NCBI GenBank assembly: GCA_028551475.1
Contig: CM052358.1
Span: 8,167,938 to 8,231,937 of the forward strand
DNA from: Casuarina equisetifolia
Taxonomy: Eukaryota; Streptophyta; Magnoliopsida; Fagales; Casuarinaceae
Reading direction: 5' to 3'
Length of the DNA: 64,000 bases
Below, one piece after another: positions 17,401 through 27,943 of the stretch. A program made the position numbers and the translations under genes. The notes beneath the pieces were generated by a model, which did not search any database, was not told the DNA's origin, and saw only the letters and a program-made list of their open reading frames with translations. Within the stretch, counting starts at the first letter, position 1. Each line of letters opens with the position of its first letter.

Positions 17401-20400
17401 ACCTCATATTGGTGGCGAGCATTTCTTCTAGTAACGAATACCACATACATACTTGGTCAGCTGCCAAACAATTCATCACTAAATACTAACCTTGAAACTA
17501 GCAACTAAAATCAAACTTTTTCTCGTCTTTCCAATTCTTCCTCAGATCCCTCAAGGAACAAAGGAAAATTTGTTGTTCATGCATATAAATAAAATAAAAA
17601 CCAAATAGCCTAAAGATCTGAGAGCGAGAGTGATTCTTTGGCACTTAAGAAAACAAAACCTACCACTGCAGAAATCAAAAGATTTGCTCTTATTATCAAT
17701 CTCATCTTGAAGAAGCCTTTTTGCCTTGCGCAGCCACTCTTCTAGTTTTTCCTACAAGAGAGAAAAATGATTGAACACAATATATAGCGCTTATAAAACA
17801 AAAACACTTCAATTAACAGAAAATGACACAGTAGAAGCAAATTTCATACAATAAAGCAGGTCAGCCCATGTACCAAGAAGAATGACAAAATTACAATGAG
17901 TATACAGCAAAGGCAGAAATTCTACGTCTATGGTATTAGTAGCAATACTGAATAATCTATTAAATATGGGGCAATTCCCAAACGTAATGAAGTCCCTTTT
18001 CAAGATTACCATTTGATTGGATGATTTTTTTTCAGGCAGTTTCTATACGTCAGCCAATATTTATATCAGTTAATGAAAGAGCTCAATGCCAAGTTTAAAG
18101 AATTAGTTTTGTTACAATCTTCATATTTGAGCTTCGTCCCCCTGGAATACAGAAAGTTATTATTAGAAAGAGAGATAGGGTGACAGTTATTTTATAAGCA
18201 CAGGATTCTATGGCAGCACTTGTTCACATGTTTGAAAAGTTTAGGATTCTTGCATTTAATCTCATTTGACATGCAGCAAAAATTTACAACCATTACTTTG
18301 CAATTAGTGCTCCAAAGACATTGAAACAAGATTCCAAATCCAAGATCAACAGCTTCATTTGGAAGATAACAATTCTACTTGTCTACCTTGAGATAAATGG
18401 TAATCAGATGACCAGGCAGTAAGACGTCTTGATTCTGCAAGGAATCTGGGTTGTCTGGTGCAGATGTATGATCTACAAGCGAGAAAAGTTTCCGCAGCAT
18501 AAAGCTATACAAAAGAACCAACCATGAGTAACTATGTGGCAACAAAACTTCCCAATGAGCAAAAGAAAGAGTGCCAAATATTAGGAAGTAGCACCAATTT
18601 TTTGGGGAAGGTAAAATTTAGTAATAAGTGAAAAAGAATGCGAGCTACTAACATGAGCAGATCAAATTTCTCGTAATTGTTATTGAGGTGAACAAATATG
18701 TACTCCTTAAGAACAGCATTGGCAACCTAACCAAAAAGGAAGATGAAACCAATTAACAGAAAAATCAAATCCTATAAGAATTAACACTTCAGGTTGTAAG
18801 GCCAAAGTAATTCTACAATGGGAATAAATCAGAACTTACAACAGAATAACTCTTGTCTTCCATCCCTTCCATAACAGGTTGGAAATGTTCTCCTAGATTT
18901 GCAAAGACCACCATCAACATAGGTAATTAATATTCAAAAACTCAAATAAAAATAGGAACACGAAATAATCCATAATAAGTACCAATATGCTGCAGACTTT
19001 GATGATGAGTTATAAGAGCCAGATCTCGAACTTCATCAAGAATAATTTTTGCCCTTTCACGCACAAGTTGAGTGCCAATAGCACCCTTCCCTCTTTCATC
19101 TCTCTCACTACAGCCAGACATCAATCTCTCAAAAATTTCACGATCATTTACCTCAATAAGGGCCTGATTACAGCAAGAAGAACTCATTATCAAAACAACC
19201 CACAAAAGGAAGACAGTGAAGCATGAAGACAGTAGAGCCAACTACACAATAAAACTAAAAATAACTTCGAAAGAGTAAAAATGATAGGAAATAAAATGTG
19301 CACTATACCATTGTTGTTAATATTTCACTCCATACTAATTTTTTGGATTTCTTGAATTTTCTTTCTCTTTCATTTCTTTTCAATTTGTTGACAGATGTTA
19401 AGGAAGTTTTCAGAGATTCATTCATTAAAAACTTGAGGAAATTGATACCTAGCCAAGTATACCAATCTTGCTTACCATTTGTAAATATTATTTTCTGGGA
19501 AAAACAGAAAACTAAGACCCAAACAGATGTCTTTAAGTTTTGAACAAAATGTGTAACAGTACTGAAACATTCTTTGAAAAAAAAAGGTAAAAGTATTAAC
19601 AGGGAAAACACATTTAAACCGTATGAAACGGCAACATTTTCAAAATTTACATAAAAAATTGGTAAACAAATTGCTTAACCCCCTAAAAGTTACTTGTCCC
19701 GAGAAACTCTACCATAATTATAGATTATACAATAGGGCTACTGTATCATCACTCTCAGAGTTTAACCCGTCTTAGACCCAGGGAGAATGCATTATTTTTG
19801 TAATTAATATATGAAACCTTTATGTCAATAAAGACAAGGAAGATTTTCTTTATGTGATTATTCATTGTTGATGGTATATTTGCCCCAGGTACCAAAAATC
19901 ATAAATTTTAAACCACATTTTTTGCCTCATCAGTTTTATCTCATTTCTCCAAAATAGTAGGAGCAACACTACCATTAGTGGTGGCAAGAATCAGTAAAAA
20001 GATGCTAGAATCGCAATGTAATTCGAAGAACACTACTGGATATTCCAAATTAGACCAGCAAGAAATTATTCTTTCTCATTTGTATAGAGTTCGATTTCTA
20101 CTATATGACCTCCATAGCACATCTGCAAAGAAAATGGAAAGATGAGGTATTTATGCCCTTTTGCAAACAAAGACTGAAGAGAATGACAATAATGACAATA
20201 ATGACAACGCACTAGGACAGAGAGAGAATTCTTGTAAATGTCACCCTTCTGCTGTACTGAGAGCAAGTAAGGCAGGCTAAGATTTCATTTGAAGTGCCGA
20301 ATTGGTAACATCAATAGCAAATATTAGTTTTATTCAAAGAATACAGGAGTAACGAGCTAGATTGTTGAAATAAGAGCAAAAGATCTGGTTCATGTTGATG

Positions 20401-23400
20401 CTTTTACAGATTAGTTATACAGTTTGAAAAGAGGATAAGTAGGAAAGAACAGCAGCCATCTACTTAAGTAAAAATCATCTTGCTCCATAACTAAAAGAAT
20501 TTCGTCATAAATATGAGGGGCTCAAATAAAAAAATAAAAAGCCCAAGGAAATCTGAAAGAAACTATATGTATGACACCCACCTTTAGCACAATGCCTACA
20601 GGAAGCAAGTATTCCCTCCCCTGTATCCTGTGGATAAAATGTTTGAAAATGTAATTCAGTTACATTCAAAATCACTAGCCACATATCAATTAATTAGACC
20701 AAATGCAGACTTACCAAAATCCAAGTCTAGCACTTCCATTACGAAGGTAATACAATTTAACTGTTACTGAAGACTGGTCTTTTCTTTCACACCTAAATAA
20801 CAATTAAAGAGCAAATCACAACCAGGAATTATATATGACACTATTCCAATGCACAACATAGTCAAACAGATGCTCACAGTAACACACATTTTTCATAGAA
20901 CCAAGCCCCCCACCCCTTCCATTTTCTCCCTCCTCCTTCACATGTTAAAACCATCTGAGTCACTCATCATCGATAACTTGTCTTCTACGGCAGCACAATA
21001 TCACAAGCTATCTACCTACACATGTTTTATAGCACCAACACCAAACCCCAAACAGTTCTAATATGCTTATTTCAATCATAAAGTGCTTTAAAGTTTGAGA
21101 AAGATGGGAGGAGGCTGGAGTTTTGAAGCAAAAATAATGACAAAAACCTGTGAAACCCAGAACTGTTTCTTGGGTATAAGAGTTCCATTGCAGTTTGTAT
21201 TGATTTTTTCTTTAGTAGAACATCCACCTTTTAACAACATGATCTTGGGGTAAAAGTAATGATTGTATTGGATTGACAACCCAACCAGGACAGATTTTCA
21301 AAACCATGATTTTATTGTATCTTTCATGCTACACAAAAATAACAGTAACTATCATATCCAATTTTCATTGTTTGACTTTTAATAGATCCATCTTTGACCT
21401 CAATTATCCTTTAAAATTGCAAAACATATCCAATAACAATATATGAACCACATATGTAAAGAGAGAACCTGATGACAACTGCATTGTCTGTATAACCCTC
21501 GCGTTTGTCACTAAAAGAGTTCCGCACCATACTCATTGGCTGGACCATAAAGCACTTATTTCAGCTATGCAAGCAAAAGAAACAATAGGATTTGACAAAG
21601 TAATGATTTTAAAGTTACAATTTTAGTTAAACATGAGGAATGGCATCAGGTAGGCAACTACCTAGCTTTTTTTATGTTTACCAAAATTTTTAAAATTATC
21701 CTGGTTCCAGCCATAATCCAATATTGAACACCTCCACCTGCTTGACTATCACAAAACATATGAAAAAGACTCGGGCTCACTTACATAATTCCGCTTTGGC
21801 AATATAAGAAGCCGAACAACTCTTTCAAGCCCATTTAATATGAAGTACCTACAAAATAACCAAAAAAAAATTAGTGAAGCAGCAGTTATTCACATTAAAC
21901 AATGCTTGAATCCACAAAGGACTACAAGAGCACAATTATTGCATATTCCAAGAAGAAAGCACAAAAGCGTTAAGCTTTTAACATGTTTATAATAGCTTAC
22001 TGATGATACTAAAGCTGAAATCTCAGACACAAACATAGAATATAATTTTTTATCATTCCCTACATTAGTTTATGACTTATAGTTTATTAACCAACAATAG
22101 GCTGCAGCTAATCACCAAGTCTCATAAATATTTTTGAACAATTTTATATTTAATTACAGGTAAGAATATCTAGCTCATATGTTCTGCTTAGAAGAATATA
22201 ATTGCTCACGAAATGTACTTCCTGAATTTCCCTTCGTCCTCAAAAATTAAACTGAAGCTCAATAAAATGAAATACAATCATCCTAAACAACAGATCTTAT
22301 ACATAGTATGTAGGATAGATATCAAAGCACATACCCACCCATTTCTGCTGACTCTTCTTTGTTGGAAATTAGCTCCTGGGGATCAGCATCTCTCAAATAA
22401 CAACGCTTTGACTGCATGGAAGACGTTCAAGAAACACTAAGTAAAGGATAACATATGAGACTTCTTATTGTATGCATGATGGTTGAATTAGACAGTTCCC
22501 TAAGAAGCATTGAAACTAAAAGGGCCCTATGTACAACAACATTCACCAATTTAGAGACAAGCATATCCTGATATTGGAAGAAAATAATAAGAAACACCAA
22601 AAATTTTCCATTACTCCTATGGCTTCATCAGAGTTGCCACAAACAACAAAAATGTTGCTCTTTGCCCAGTTGTATCAGCAGCAAATTTGCATGCATTGTT
22701 CCATCCATAGTCTTTTTCACTAAATCACACTATTTTCCATGATTAGAAGCATAAAAACCCTTTATACGTACAATCTTCCCACTGTGCTGCCATCCAAATC
22801 AGTAAGCAAATGCTTTTTCATGATTTACTAGTGCATCTGTCAAGTAGGCGGTGCACTAATATGTCAAAACTTATCCAATAATTAACTATGGCAATGCAGA
22901 GTAACTGACCAACAAATCTTGTGACAAAAAAGTATAGACATAGTTCTTAATTTCTGTAACAAGTAACAAAAAAAACAAAAGAACGAAGCATTATTCAATC
23001 ACACATTAATTAATTTAAACAAATGAACAGACTTCCAACCTTCACCATTATTGGAAACTGCCCAAAATCAAATTCTCGTCGATTAGCAGCTCCACCATTC
23101 CACTGAAAGTAGACACTCGCCCTCAAATTCCCGGTATATGAAAGCTTTGCCTGCCTGAACTGCATATACAAATCCATCCAGCAAATCAAAAGTCGAAAGA
23201 GATTAATAGGAGCAATGAAACAACAAGATCCTGCACATAGAAATCTTACTTTGTAAGGAAACGGATTGCTCCGCAGATTTTTTGATAACAGCTCCCTTTG
23301 AGGTTTTGACAATTCAGGTTCACCCAACCAAAGTAAGTTCCAAGTCAAGAATCAACAAAAATAACATCGAATTTAAAAATAAAATAAAAAACTCATACAA

Positions 23401-23698
23401 AAAAATAAAAAGGGCAATCAATAACCTAAACACATTCAACTATATCGCATGCATATACATTATTACGTACGCACAATCGAAAAAAAAAATCTTTTCTACA
23501 AAAAATAGCCACTGATGAAAAGTAAAGGATATTTCTCAGCGTCTTGTTGGTAAAAGAATCGTGAATTTGCATATCCTTGACGCTCTCGAAGACGATTTTA
23601 AGTCCCTTCTCCACCATATAATCGAAGGATTCTATGTGAGGTCTGAAGAGCTCGCGCAGCGGCTCTAAATCTTGGGTCGTAGGGGACTTGACCACCAT
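8437..23698 (-). CDS. NRPA2: DNA-directed RNA polymerase I second-largest subunit (RPA135-type), complete
   Basis: Twenty-seven coding exons, 3567 bp, 1188 aa, all phases closing. From the start: 23533-23698, 23250-23332, 23040-23159, 22335-22411, 21785-21848, 21469-21539, 20715-20792, 20582-20627, 18983-19163, 18840-18892, 18653-18726, 18387-18504, 17664-17751, 17062-17177, 16293-16420, 16134-16213, 14968-15209, 14721-14885, 14413-14577, 14197-14271, 13027-13130, 12832-12907, 11974-12102, 11749-11889, 10641-10853, 9953-10249, 8437-8853. With NRPA1 this subunit forms the Pol I active centre that makes 35S pre-rRNA in the nucleolus. Diagnostic stretches: GIERV-like NGLERVVR in exon 5, the fork region with [12 protein letters not shown] in exons 15-16, [13 protein letters not shown] in exon 22, the hybrid-binding [12 protein letters not shown] from about residue 894, and a C-terminal zinc site C1109, C1112, C1145, C1148. 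Sequence follows plant Pol I rather than Pol II or III second subunits. Intron 1 is AT-AC, all others GT-AG. Several introns exceed 700 bp but hold no gene I can support. Confidence 0.97.
23333..23532 (-). other. U12-type AT-AC intron (NRPA2 intron 1)
   Basis: Read on the minus strand, exon 1 ends ...CTGAGAA and the 200 bp intron begins ATATCCTTTA, the U12 5' splice-site consensus, and ends ACTTAC. A branch-like ATTCTTGAC has its adenosine at 23345, 12 nt before the 3' end, as expected for U12 introns. No GT or AG pair in the area joins the exons in frame. Joining at AT-AC gives ...L-R-I-W-L-G-E-P..., which matches the S-I-W-L-E-N-P stretch I recall from Arabidopsis NRPA2. The splice call rests on sequence only. 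Confidence 0.87.
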
Positions 23699-23699
23699 C

Positions 23700-23900
23700 T
23701 TTGCTCCCTAAAGCCTTCTCTTACTCTAACTCGCAGAGCTATCTCTTTACAGTCGCTCCTCCGTTCGCCTGAGGGACGAGTTGAGGCTTGGGAAGATGTT
23801 TTGGAAGAAACCTCAACTGGCTAGGGTTGTCGTAAAGGGTTTTGAAGGGGTTTAGGAGAAAGCTCCCTTCGCGCGGTTGGGTCAAATAGTCTGAAGTATA
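23700..23900 (-). promoter_or_regulatory. NRPA2 leader/promoter with telo-box core
   Basis: TAGGGTT at 23822-23828 reads AACCCTA on the minus strand, the telo-box core, about 125 bases before the NRPA2 ATG. A TGGGC word lies at about 23929-23933, similar to the site II element often paired with telo-boxes in plant ribosome-biogenesis genes. Both fit a growth-linked promoter; function is inferred. Confidence 0.4.
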
Positions 23901-24780
23901 AATTTTAAAAGTACGAAAAAGCGCTTCTTGGGCAGATGCTACTATCTACCCGACGGATCAATCTTAACCATGGGAAAAGTACCCGAAAAGTGCTCTCAAT
24001 TTCATCTAAACATTAAATGTTACATTTATGTGGAATTTCTTAACTTTTAGTGGAGAATTAGATCCAATAGCTAGGGGTCTATCGTTAACCCGTATTACAC
24101 ACCATCTTATAACTATTGCAATTCCTTTCTTGGTAGCAAGTATGTGTATAGGACCCGTTGGGCCATTAGTTACGATACAAAAAGATATTTTAAAAGCCCA
24201 TAGAGGTCCATTTAAGGACTATATGAGATCCTAACAATGTCATGACACGCTAAATATGTATCTAACTAGCATTCTCTATAACCTTAACTATATCTCCATA
24301 CCCAAGCTTACTAGCAATTACAACTATTTAGCCATTTTAACCTAAGTCCTACGCTTCCCAAGACAATATGAGTAGGATACTGATTTACTCGGGTACAGCT
24401 AACCGCACAAATTATACTCTCTCATCTTTACTCCATATATTACTCTAACTAGTGTTTTATGTATTTTGTGTCACTTTTGTTCTTTTATGTAAAACGTTTG
24501 AGGATTGCTTGCAATTGAAGTGCTAATGTTTCCGCGATGTTTGCCACAAACTTTTGGATCATTGTTTGCAATTTTTTTTGCTCATGGGAAAAACAATACA
24601 TTTCCTCCATCCTTTGCACGTATTGTAGGTCATCTACTAAACAAACAAGGTCTATTTTCTTACCAGCCACATCACTTCTACCTCTCTTTTTGGCATCATC
24701 CACACGAAAATTTAGAATCCTTACCGAATCCTCAACCATGATAATTCAAGATGTTTCTTAGTTATTGTTGGAAGTTGATT
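23900..24780. other. Spacer upstream of NRPA2, no supported gene
   Basis: Two short open frames (plus 24028-24234, 68 codons; minus 24485-24739, 84 codons) were inspected. The minus one is somewhat Gln/Lys-rich and could be a transposon scrap, but I recognise no motif and see no splice partners. Nothing else stands out. Confidence 0.4.
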
Positions 24781-25963
24781 TGCATTGTTCTAGAGGTGTA
24801 ATGCAGCATTTCTCAAGAGCTTTTACAGTGATGCATACTACAATTTTAAAAGTTGCAAGTTCAAACTCTTTGTTGCTCGTTGTTATGCCACCCCAATCTA
24901 TGCCTATTGTGCCCAAGCTCGTGAAATCCATTTGTTATTATGGAGCCGTTAAAGATGTCACTGTGGATAAGAAACTCTTTCGGAAAAGTATCCCTAAAAG
25001 GTTTTTGGAATGTGAAGTCCATAAATTAAATTAAACCTATCATAACGGCCACCTTGCTCAACATGTGAGACTTACAAGTGCCAGTAAAAGAGGGTGAAGA
25101 AGGAGAGGAAGCGATGCAAGTTGATCCTCCATTGTGAGAGCTCGTGCAAAAAGTTGCTTCATGTGACAATCACATGTGTGGGAAAGGGTGCCATGCGACA
25201 AAAGAGTGCAAGGAGTGTCTTCTTTAGAGGAAGCAATGAAATTTGTGATTTTCTTCTGAAGCACAACCACAACCATCACTTCTTGTGGCTATGCAACCCC
25301 AGTTTGTGCCCGTCATGCCCCAAGCTAGTGAAATCCACTTGCTAGCAAAGCCATTAACGATGTTCTCGTTATGGATACATGAAATTCTTGTGCAACAACA
25401 TTTCTAAAATGCTCTTTGATTGCGGTGTCTACAAATGCAATTAAATCTGTCACAACAGCCCCTGCCCACCATGCCCAACATGCAAGACTTACAAGTGTCA
25501 GTATAGGAGGGTGAAGGAGGAAAGGGAATGCCATGAGCAATCTTTCATTGCAAGAGCTCATGTGAAAAGGTATTTCCATCTAGCAAGCATGCACGTGAAA
25601 ATTTATGATCACCCTCTAAAGCACAACTATAACCATCGTTTTGTGTTGCTATGCCACCCCAATCCGTGCCTGTCATGCCCCAAGCTCGTGAAATCCACAT
25701 ATTATTGCGAATTCATTAACGTCGTTTATCGCCGCAAATACAAGAAATTTTCTTCCAAAAACGCTTCTAAAAAGCTCTTAGATTGTGAAGTCCACAAATA
25801 TAGTCAAACTTATTACAACGCCCCTTGCTTGTTGTGCCTTGTGTTAGAAAAACCCAACTCAAACGAGCTCAAATCTAAGATCTTGCTACTCATTTATAAC
25901 ACAAAGTTTAACACACAAATGATGAATGTACATGCTTTAGAGCTCATTCTAGTTGACGGATAA
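24780..25963 (+). pseudogene. Decayed NFXL2-like NF-X1 zinc-finger fragment, tandemly triplicated
   Basis: Three successive copies of the same module can be read in shifting frames: each has a CHPxPC-x-SCPKLVKS block (the CAAGCT of 'PKL' starts at 24914, 25321 and 25681), then a lysine-rich stretch, an (L/F)xC-EVHK block (near 25015, 25427, 25790), a CHNxPCPPC-like block and, after copies A and B, an RVKEERECH/ESSCKKLLH-like stretch. This order follows plant NFXL2, a membrane-linked NF-X1-type RING/zinc-finger protein involved in stress and clock control. Many zinc-binding cysteines are replaced, copies A and B carry frameshifts and stops, and copy C (open over 25511-25963) has lost several ligands, so it cannot make an intact protein. 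No introns are evident. Copy spacing is 407 and 360 bp. The cysteine spacing and PKLVK motif make the family assignment firm; NFXL2 over NFXL1 is likely. Confidence 0.72.
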
Positions 25964-26739
25964 TTCATCCTAACTAAGGATGATGGCTTGATTTATTCCC
26001 TTGTTCTCTCTAGAACCACTGGCTTGATAAGATAGCTCAATTTACTTAAAGATCATGGAAAGGCCGTTCAATACGCATAGCAGAAGCTATTATGTTTTTT
26101 ATTCTATTTGATGTCTTTTATCATATTCATTACAAAAGTAGAGTTACTGTACACAGTATTTACAGAGCATATTAATAAGCTCTAATATTTAGATACAATT
26201 CTAATACCTCTTAATCTATCAACTTGATCTTCATCGAATGCAAACTCATAGTGCATATATTGAAAAGCAAATGAGAAATCTTAGTTATTTACAAAATGTG
26301 CTATCAATATAATCCAACTCATCATTGTTTTATATAGCAAATATAAGCTCACACTAGCCAGTCACATATTCAATAATAATGAATCCAACATATCTTATAT
26401 AAAATGAACCACAAAACAATTATATATAAAACAATTATGTGAAGATAAATAATCACATTGATATAAGCCCATGGCTTCACTTCAAAGCATTCATTGTGCT
26501 AGAATTACTTTGTGCTCGTAAAGAAGAAACTAAGAGAATTTTTCCATTAAACCCTTATTCCTTAAGTCTGTTTAATGGATAAGGTATGGGTTTTTCACAG
26601 CCTCACTTGATCAATCTTTCATTCTCGAAGGATAAAAGACTAAGTGGATTAGTCTCACTATTATTTACCTATTCTCCACTACATATAGAGTCCATGGATG
26701 AAGTCAAACCCGTTACAACAACCCCTGGCAGCAAATCTT
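25964..26739. other. AT-rich filler between pseudogene parts
   Basis: No open frame of note and no recognisable zinc-finger words were seen here. It may be an insertion between the two NFXL2-like parts or sequence decayed past recognition. Confidence 0.4.
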
Positions 26740-26990
26740 CCACTATAAGAAGTCTCTGTAAAAAGTTGTTCCGCAAGCACACTTGTATGTAGAAAGGGTT
26801 GTCATGCGGTGTTGGAGTGGACAGTGTCAGGGGAAGCACACGTGGCCTTACGAGAAGAGGGTGAATCAGAGACTGCAATGTGATGTTGACGCGCCGCCGT
26901 TGTGCGACGCGACCTGAACAAGATCCTGAGTTGTGGGTTCCATAGGTGCCACGAACATCCACCGTGGACCATGCGTGTTCAATTTCAGAA
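26740..26990 (+). pseudogene. Further NFXL2-like zinc-finger remnant (downstream module)
   Basis: In two frames one can read, in NFXL2 order, a CKKL-x-RKHTC block (about 26758-26792), then QCQGKHTWPYEKRVNQRL, QCDVDAPPLCDAT (ending about 26916) and, after a one-base shift, KILSCGFHRCHE followed by a CHRGPC-like remnant ending near 26975. In intact NFXL2 this segment lies just after the part repeated in modules A-C, so the locus looks like one pseudogene with an expanded and then interrupted zinc-finger region. It has at least one frameshift and a lost cysteine pair and is not functional as read. Confidence 0.7.
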
Positions 26991-27660
26991 CTGCTACAAT
27001 TATATGGAATTCATTAAAGTGGCTTAAAAACGCTTCTATATTGGTTAAATTATATCCACTTCAAGTGTTTTTCTTACCCCTTTTTGAGTTTTCCGTTCAA
27101 GGCTCCGACCACGTTCGTTCGTTCACACGTGCCAATGCCGCTTCGTGCCTCCATCACATCTAATATAAGATTTATCCGTCCGGATCAGATATGTCGAGAG
27201 TCAGACAATAACGTCTCTGACTGACAAAAAGTCAGCAAAGCAACGGCCATGATCCCCCGCACCCGATATTTTCTTTTTCACTCTACTTTCAGTGCCGTTC
27301 ACACTGAGTCCACATAAAAATATACCACAAAATATCTTCGTCGGTTACGTTTAGCATCCACTGCATGCTGAAAACGTGTCGTCCCAAAACGAATTAGGAT
27401 TTTTACTTGCCACATGTGGGGTCCACTCAACTCATCCTCACTTTTTAACCTGCTTCGGCACTAATAAGGAGTTCCTTTTCCGACTTGGATTTTAAAGTTA
27501 TTTTCCTTTAATTCTTAATTGAAACTTGTTTTTATTTTATTTATAAAACTATTATCTTAGTTAATTTTTCTAATTTCAGAAATTGGCTCTTTTTTCATTA
27601 TATGAAATAATTAACCAAGGAAAAAAATAAAAATAAAAATAAATAAAACACAGACTTCCT
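26991..27660 (+). promoter_or_regulatory. Upstream region of the ERI-like exonuclease gene
   Basis: No gene is seen. The region becomes AT-rich toward 27500-27650, and a CT-rich leader starts near 27690. A 'cacatgtggggtccactc' word sits at about 27412-27429. No convincing TATA box position can be fixed. Confidence 0.35.
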
Positions 27661-27795
27661 TATTTGTTGAAGTTACTCCTACGTTACCCTTTTCTTTTAT
27701 CTTTCTCTCTTCTCTCTCTTTCCAAACAGCTTCCCAGAGCGACCAGGTTTCTCTTCACCGTCTCTGTTTCTCTGAGTTCTTTTATTTGGAAGTCT

Positions 27796-27867
27796 ATGCG
27801 TATGGGTGTTATATATGTGTTTGGGCCTGTGAGATATCCGTTTTTGATTTTCCTGGGATTTCTGTAG
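27796..27867 (+). promoter_or_regulatory. Upstream ORF 1 in the exonuclease leader (23 codons)
   Basis: An ATG at 27796 opens a 23-codon frame ending at TAG 27865-27867, in the presumed 5' leader of the ERI-like gene. The peptide is hydrophobic and unrecognised. It is relevant only if transcription starts upstream of it. Confidence 0.4.
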
Positions 27868-27892
27868 GTGGGAAATCACGGAGGAGGATCTG

Positions 27893-27943
27893 ATGTACTT
27901 GCCGGTGGATCTCAACTACACTGAAGATCACGATGGCCCTTGA
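27893..27943 (+). promoter_or_regulatory. Upstream ORF 2 overlapping the main start codon (16 codons)
   Basis: An ATG at 27893 starts a 16-codon frame that ends at TGA 27941-27943, out of frame with and overlapping the main ATG at 27933. Ribosomes using it would skip the main start. The peptide is MYLPVDLNYTEDHDGP. The main ATG has a better context (G at +4). A repressive role is inferred from the overlap. Confidence 0.5.

Noticed and set aside
23426..23698. NRPA2 exon 1 extended to a stop at 23426
   Set aside because: The extension past the AT-AC donor has no similarity to Pol I subunits and would truncate the protein.
24028..24234. 68-codon plus frame with a hydrophobic stretch
   Set aside because: No recognised motif, and decayed surroundings; not enough to call a gene.
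24765..25345. DC1 (Cys/His-rich C1) domain gene
   Set aside because: At first the HxxHxFLLC-like words suggested DC1, but the SCPKLVKS, EVHKC and CHNGPCPPC order fits NF-X1 fingers much better.
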